From Onchocerca lupi (taxonomy: Eukaryota; Nematoda; Chromadorea; Rhabditida; Onchocercidae): 64,000 bases of DNA. Within the stretch, counting starts at the first letter, position 1. Each line of letters begins with the position of its first letter. The translations under genes and the position numbers were made by a program. Below are positions 62,137-64,000 of the stretch, piece by piece. A model generated the notes under the pieces. The model made no database searches. It saw only the letters and a program-made list of their open reading frames with translations, and was not told the origin of the DNA. Location: contig JAOVVO010000174.1 in the NCBI GenBank assembly GCA_028564675.1, forward strand, positions 62,001 to 126,000. Direction: 5' to 3'.

Positions 62137-64000
62137 GAACTGTCATTATAATTCTTGCAAAGTTATCTCTCAAAATACTGTTAATTTTATTTATTTCATC
62201 TTCTAACATTAATTTTTGCATGCATAAATTTTAAAATTATCTTAATGAATTTCAAAAATACCTTACCATAATTTCCTTTTCACATTACTTTATATAATGG
62301 AAATTTAATCATTTTATCGTAAACATTACAAAAGGCCTTCTAAAAAGATCATATTTGTATTAATGCAAGGATAGTTTTCAAAATTCAATGCATTTCAGCA
62401 TCTCATCAATTATTACTAATATTGTGTAATTTGTATGAATTTTTAATTATTTTGTTTTCATCATTCTTTTTATTGGACATATTATGTTCTTTCTCGACAA
62501 CTATAATGCTAATAGTAATTATAGAATGAGATTGATCTCAACAATTATCATAAAAGACATTAATTATGATATTTTTGTTAATTGAATTCATTCACTATAT
62601 CAATTAACGTTGAAACTTTTCGAAGTTTAATTTCATTTTTAACTGTATGTTAAAGCTATATTTCTTATGTGCTCGGTTAAATGCTATGCTAATTAACATT
62701 TCAAATAATACTTTGTGTTTTTTTTTTTTTTTTTTTAAATCATTCATAATAATGATTGCTTCACTTTAACTATTTGGCGATTCTCAGTTTGCTAAATAAT
62801 CATTTGTTTTCACTTGCCTAACTTTGAAATTTGATTATAATAGAAAGAATGTGATATAACCAAAACCTTTTCGTTATCTTCAAACATTATACTGTGTTGT
62901 GGAATTGCTTACAATATATTTTAAACAGTTAGAATTAAATAAAATCATAAAATTTCGAAAAAATTGAACTTTTTCGTTGAAACAGTGATAATTCATTGTT
63001 GCATTAGTAAATAATAAATAAGATTATTATTGAATTATTATAAATATGTCGTTTGCAAGATCTTTTTTGGTTTTGAAAATTCCAAAAATCTTCAAATCGA
63101 TTCTTTTCTCCATTCATCAATTAAGATTCAAATTTGTTTCATCATAAAGAAAAGTAAAATCAATAATTTTATGACTACACTTAATCAGTAATTGCAACTA
63201 GTATTAAATTCCAGAATCTATTTCCAATCTTATTATTTGATATCGTAAATTATATTCTGTTAATTCTAATATTATTATTCAGCAATTGAAATAGACCTAC
63301 AATGAAATTGAATCATTTGCTTAATATATGATAGTATTGTTTAAATTGCGAATGAATATATTTATTTTAACAGCTTTGAAGTTTTACTTATTATTTTTAT
63401 TTATAGATTTTAAATTATTGGTTGTTTGTTGGGTTTATTAATTATATAAATACTAATTTTGTTGAAAAGTAGTTGCAAGGTTACATTTGAAAATTTACTG
63501 GAATTATGAGATTTAAAAAGATATCAAAGTTTTAAATAATTGAAAGGAAATATTCCACTTTTTCATCTCACAATTTGACTATAGAATTCATTATTTATTT
63601 ATTTTTTTTCATGCTTTATAAGATAAAGGAAAAAAATTAATAAAATTTAAACACAAATTATATATGTGCTTATTCCAAATATATAAACTTTCTACTTTCT
63701 TTCTGCTTACATTAATCATAAAAGTATTTAAAAAAAAAAAAAAAAAATACATTTTTTTCTATTTATTCGGTTTAAAAAAAATTCAGAACCAAAATATATC
63801 GTATTCTTAATTATAATTATATATATATATATATATCAAGATTTTTTGATTACACATTTTAATTTTCGCATAATTCTAAATTTTTATGCTTTTTTCTGAT
63901 ATCATTTTACTGAATGTAAAATTCTTCTACTAAGATAGAACATATTTCATTAATGATTATTAATTACGCGAAATACAGGATATGATCTTATTTTTCATTA
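62137..64000. other. downstream flank, no gene recognised
   Basis: Very AT-rich DNA after the last phosphatase exon, with T and A runs near 62720 and 63730. No exon-like stretch, repeat or RNA gene was found up to the window edge. Confidence 0.55.

Noticed and set aside
1..64000. CRISPR array, bacterial operon or Wolbachia-like insert
   Set aside because: No evenly spaced identical repeats with unique spacers, no Shine-Dalgarno-led intron-less genes and no bacterial housekeeping protein were seen.
1..64000. tRNA, rRNA or spliced-leader RNA genes
   Set aside because: I looked for GGTTCGAATC-type B boxes and GC-rich conserved RNA stretches and found none convincing; a covariance-model scan would be needed to exclude them.

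Overview
The window is eukaryotic. It is strongly AT-rich, with multi-exon genes, short A+T-rich introns ending in TTTCAG or TTTTAG, and candidate trans-splice acceptors just upstream of several start codons. The gene content fits a nematode: F-spondin with an inserted Kunitz domain, a Y-box protein of the CEY type, and 7TM chemoreceptor-like genes. A clade III (spirurid or filarial-like) worm is my best guess, but the species cannot be fixed from the sequence. All gene models below were assembled by hand from splice sites and reading-frame bookkeeping.

Layout. (1) 1-5.2 kb: a nine-exon Y-box/cold-shock RNA-binding protein gene on the minus strand, with two weak exon candidates beyond its 3' end. 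(2) 7.8-11.5 kb: a decayed Helitron carrying helicase remnants. (3) 11.9-21.1 kb: three copies of one 7TM receptor gene. The first is nearly intact but has an in-frame stop, the second is a heavily decayed tandem copy, and the third is an inverted fragment with only the first exon. (4) 23.3-29.5 kb: a complete 15-exon F-spondin (spon-1) gene encoding 824 residues. (5) 28.3-44.6 kb: a segmental duplication. Each unit holds the 3' end of spon-1 and a convergent five-exon lipid phosphate phosphatase (PAP2) gene. In unit 1 the spon-1 end is functional, but the phosphatase has lost a catalytic arginine and carries a 1.6-kb Helitron in intron 1. In unit 2 the spon-1 end is a pseudogene, but the phosphatase keeps its full catalytic triad. 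(6) 46.0-50.5 kb: a composite Helitron with Rep and helicase relics and a correct GC-rich 3' hairpin ending in CTAG. (7) 54.1-62.1 kb: a third, canonical lipid phosphate phosphatase gene on the plus strand, with two possible C-termini and a candidate in-frame cassette exon.

Working together: the three phosphatase genes form a cluster within 32 kb and would act on extracellular or lumenal lipid phosphates at membranes. F-spondin is a secreted matrix and axon-guidance protein. The Y-box protein binds mRNA in the cytoplasm. The rest is dominated by transposon debris and tandem or inverted duplication. I found no CRISPR array, no convincing RNA gene and no bacterial endosymbiont insert. The most notable observations are the catalytic-residue loss in one phosphatase paralogue, the paralogous empty site that delimits the Helitron, and the possible 22-codon cassette exon in the third phosphatase gene.
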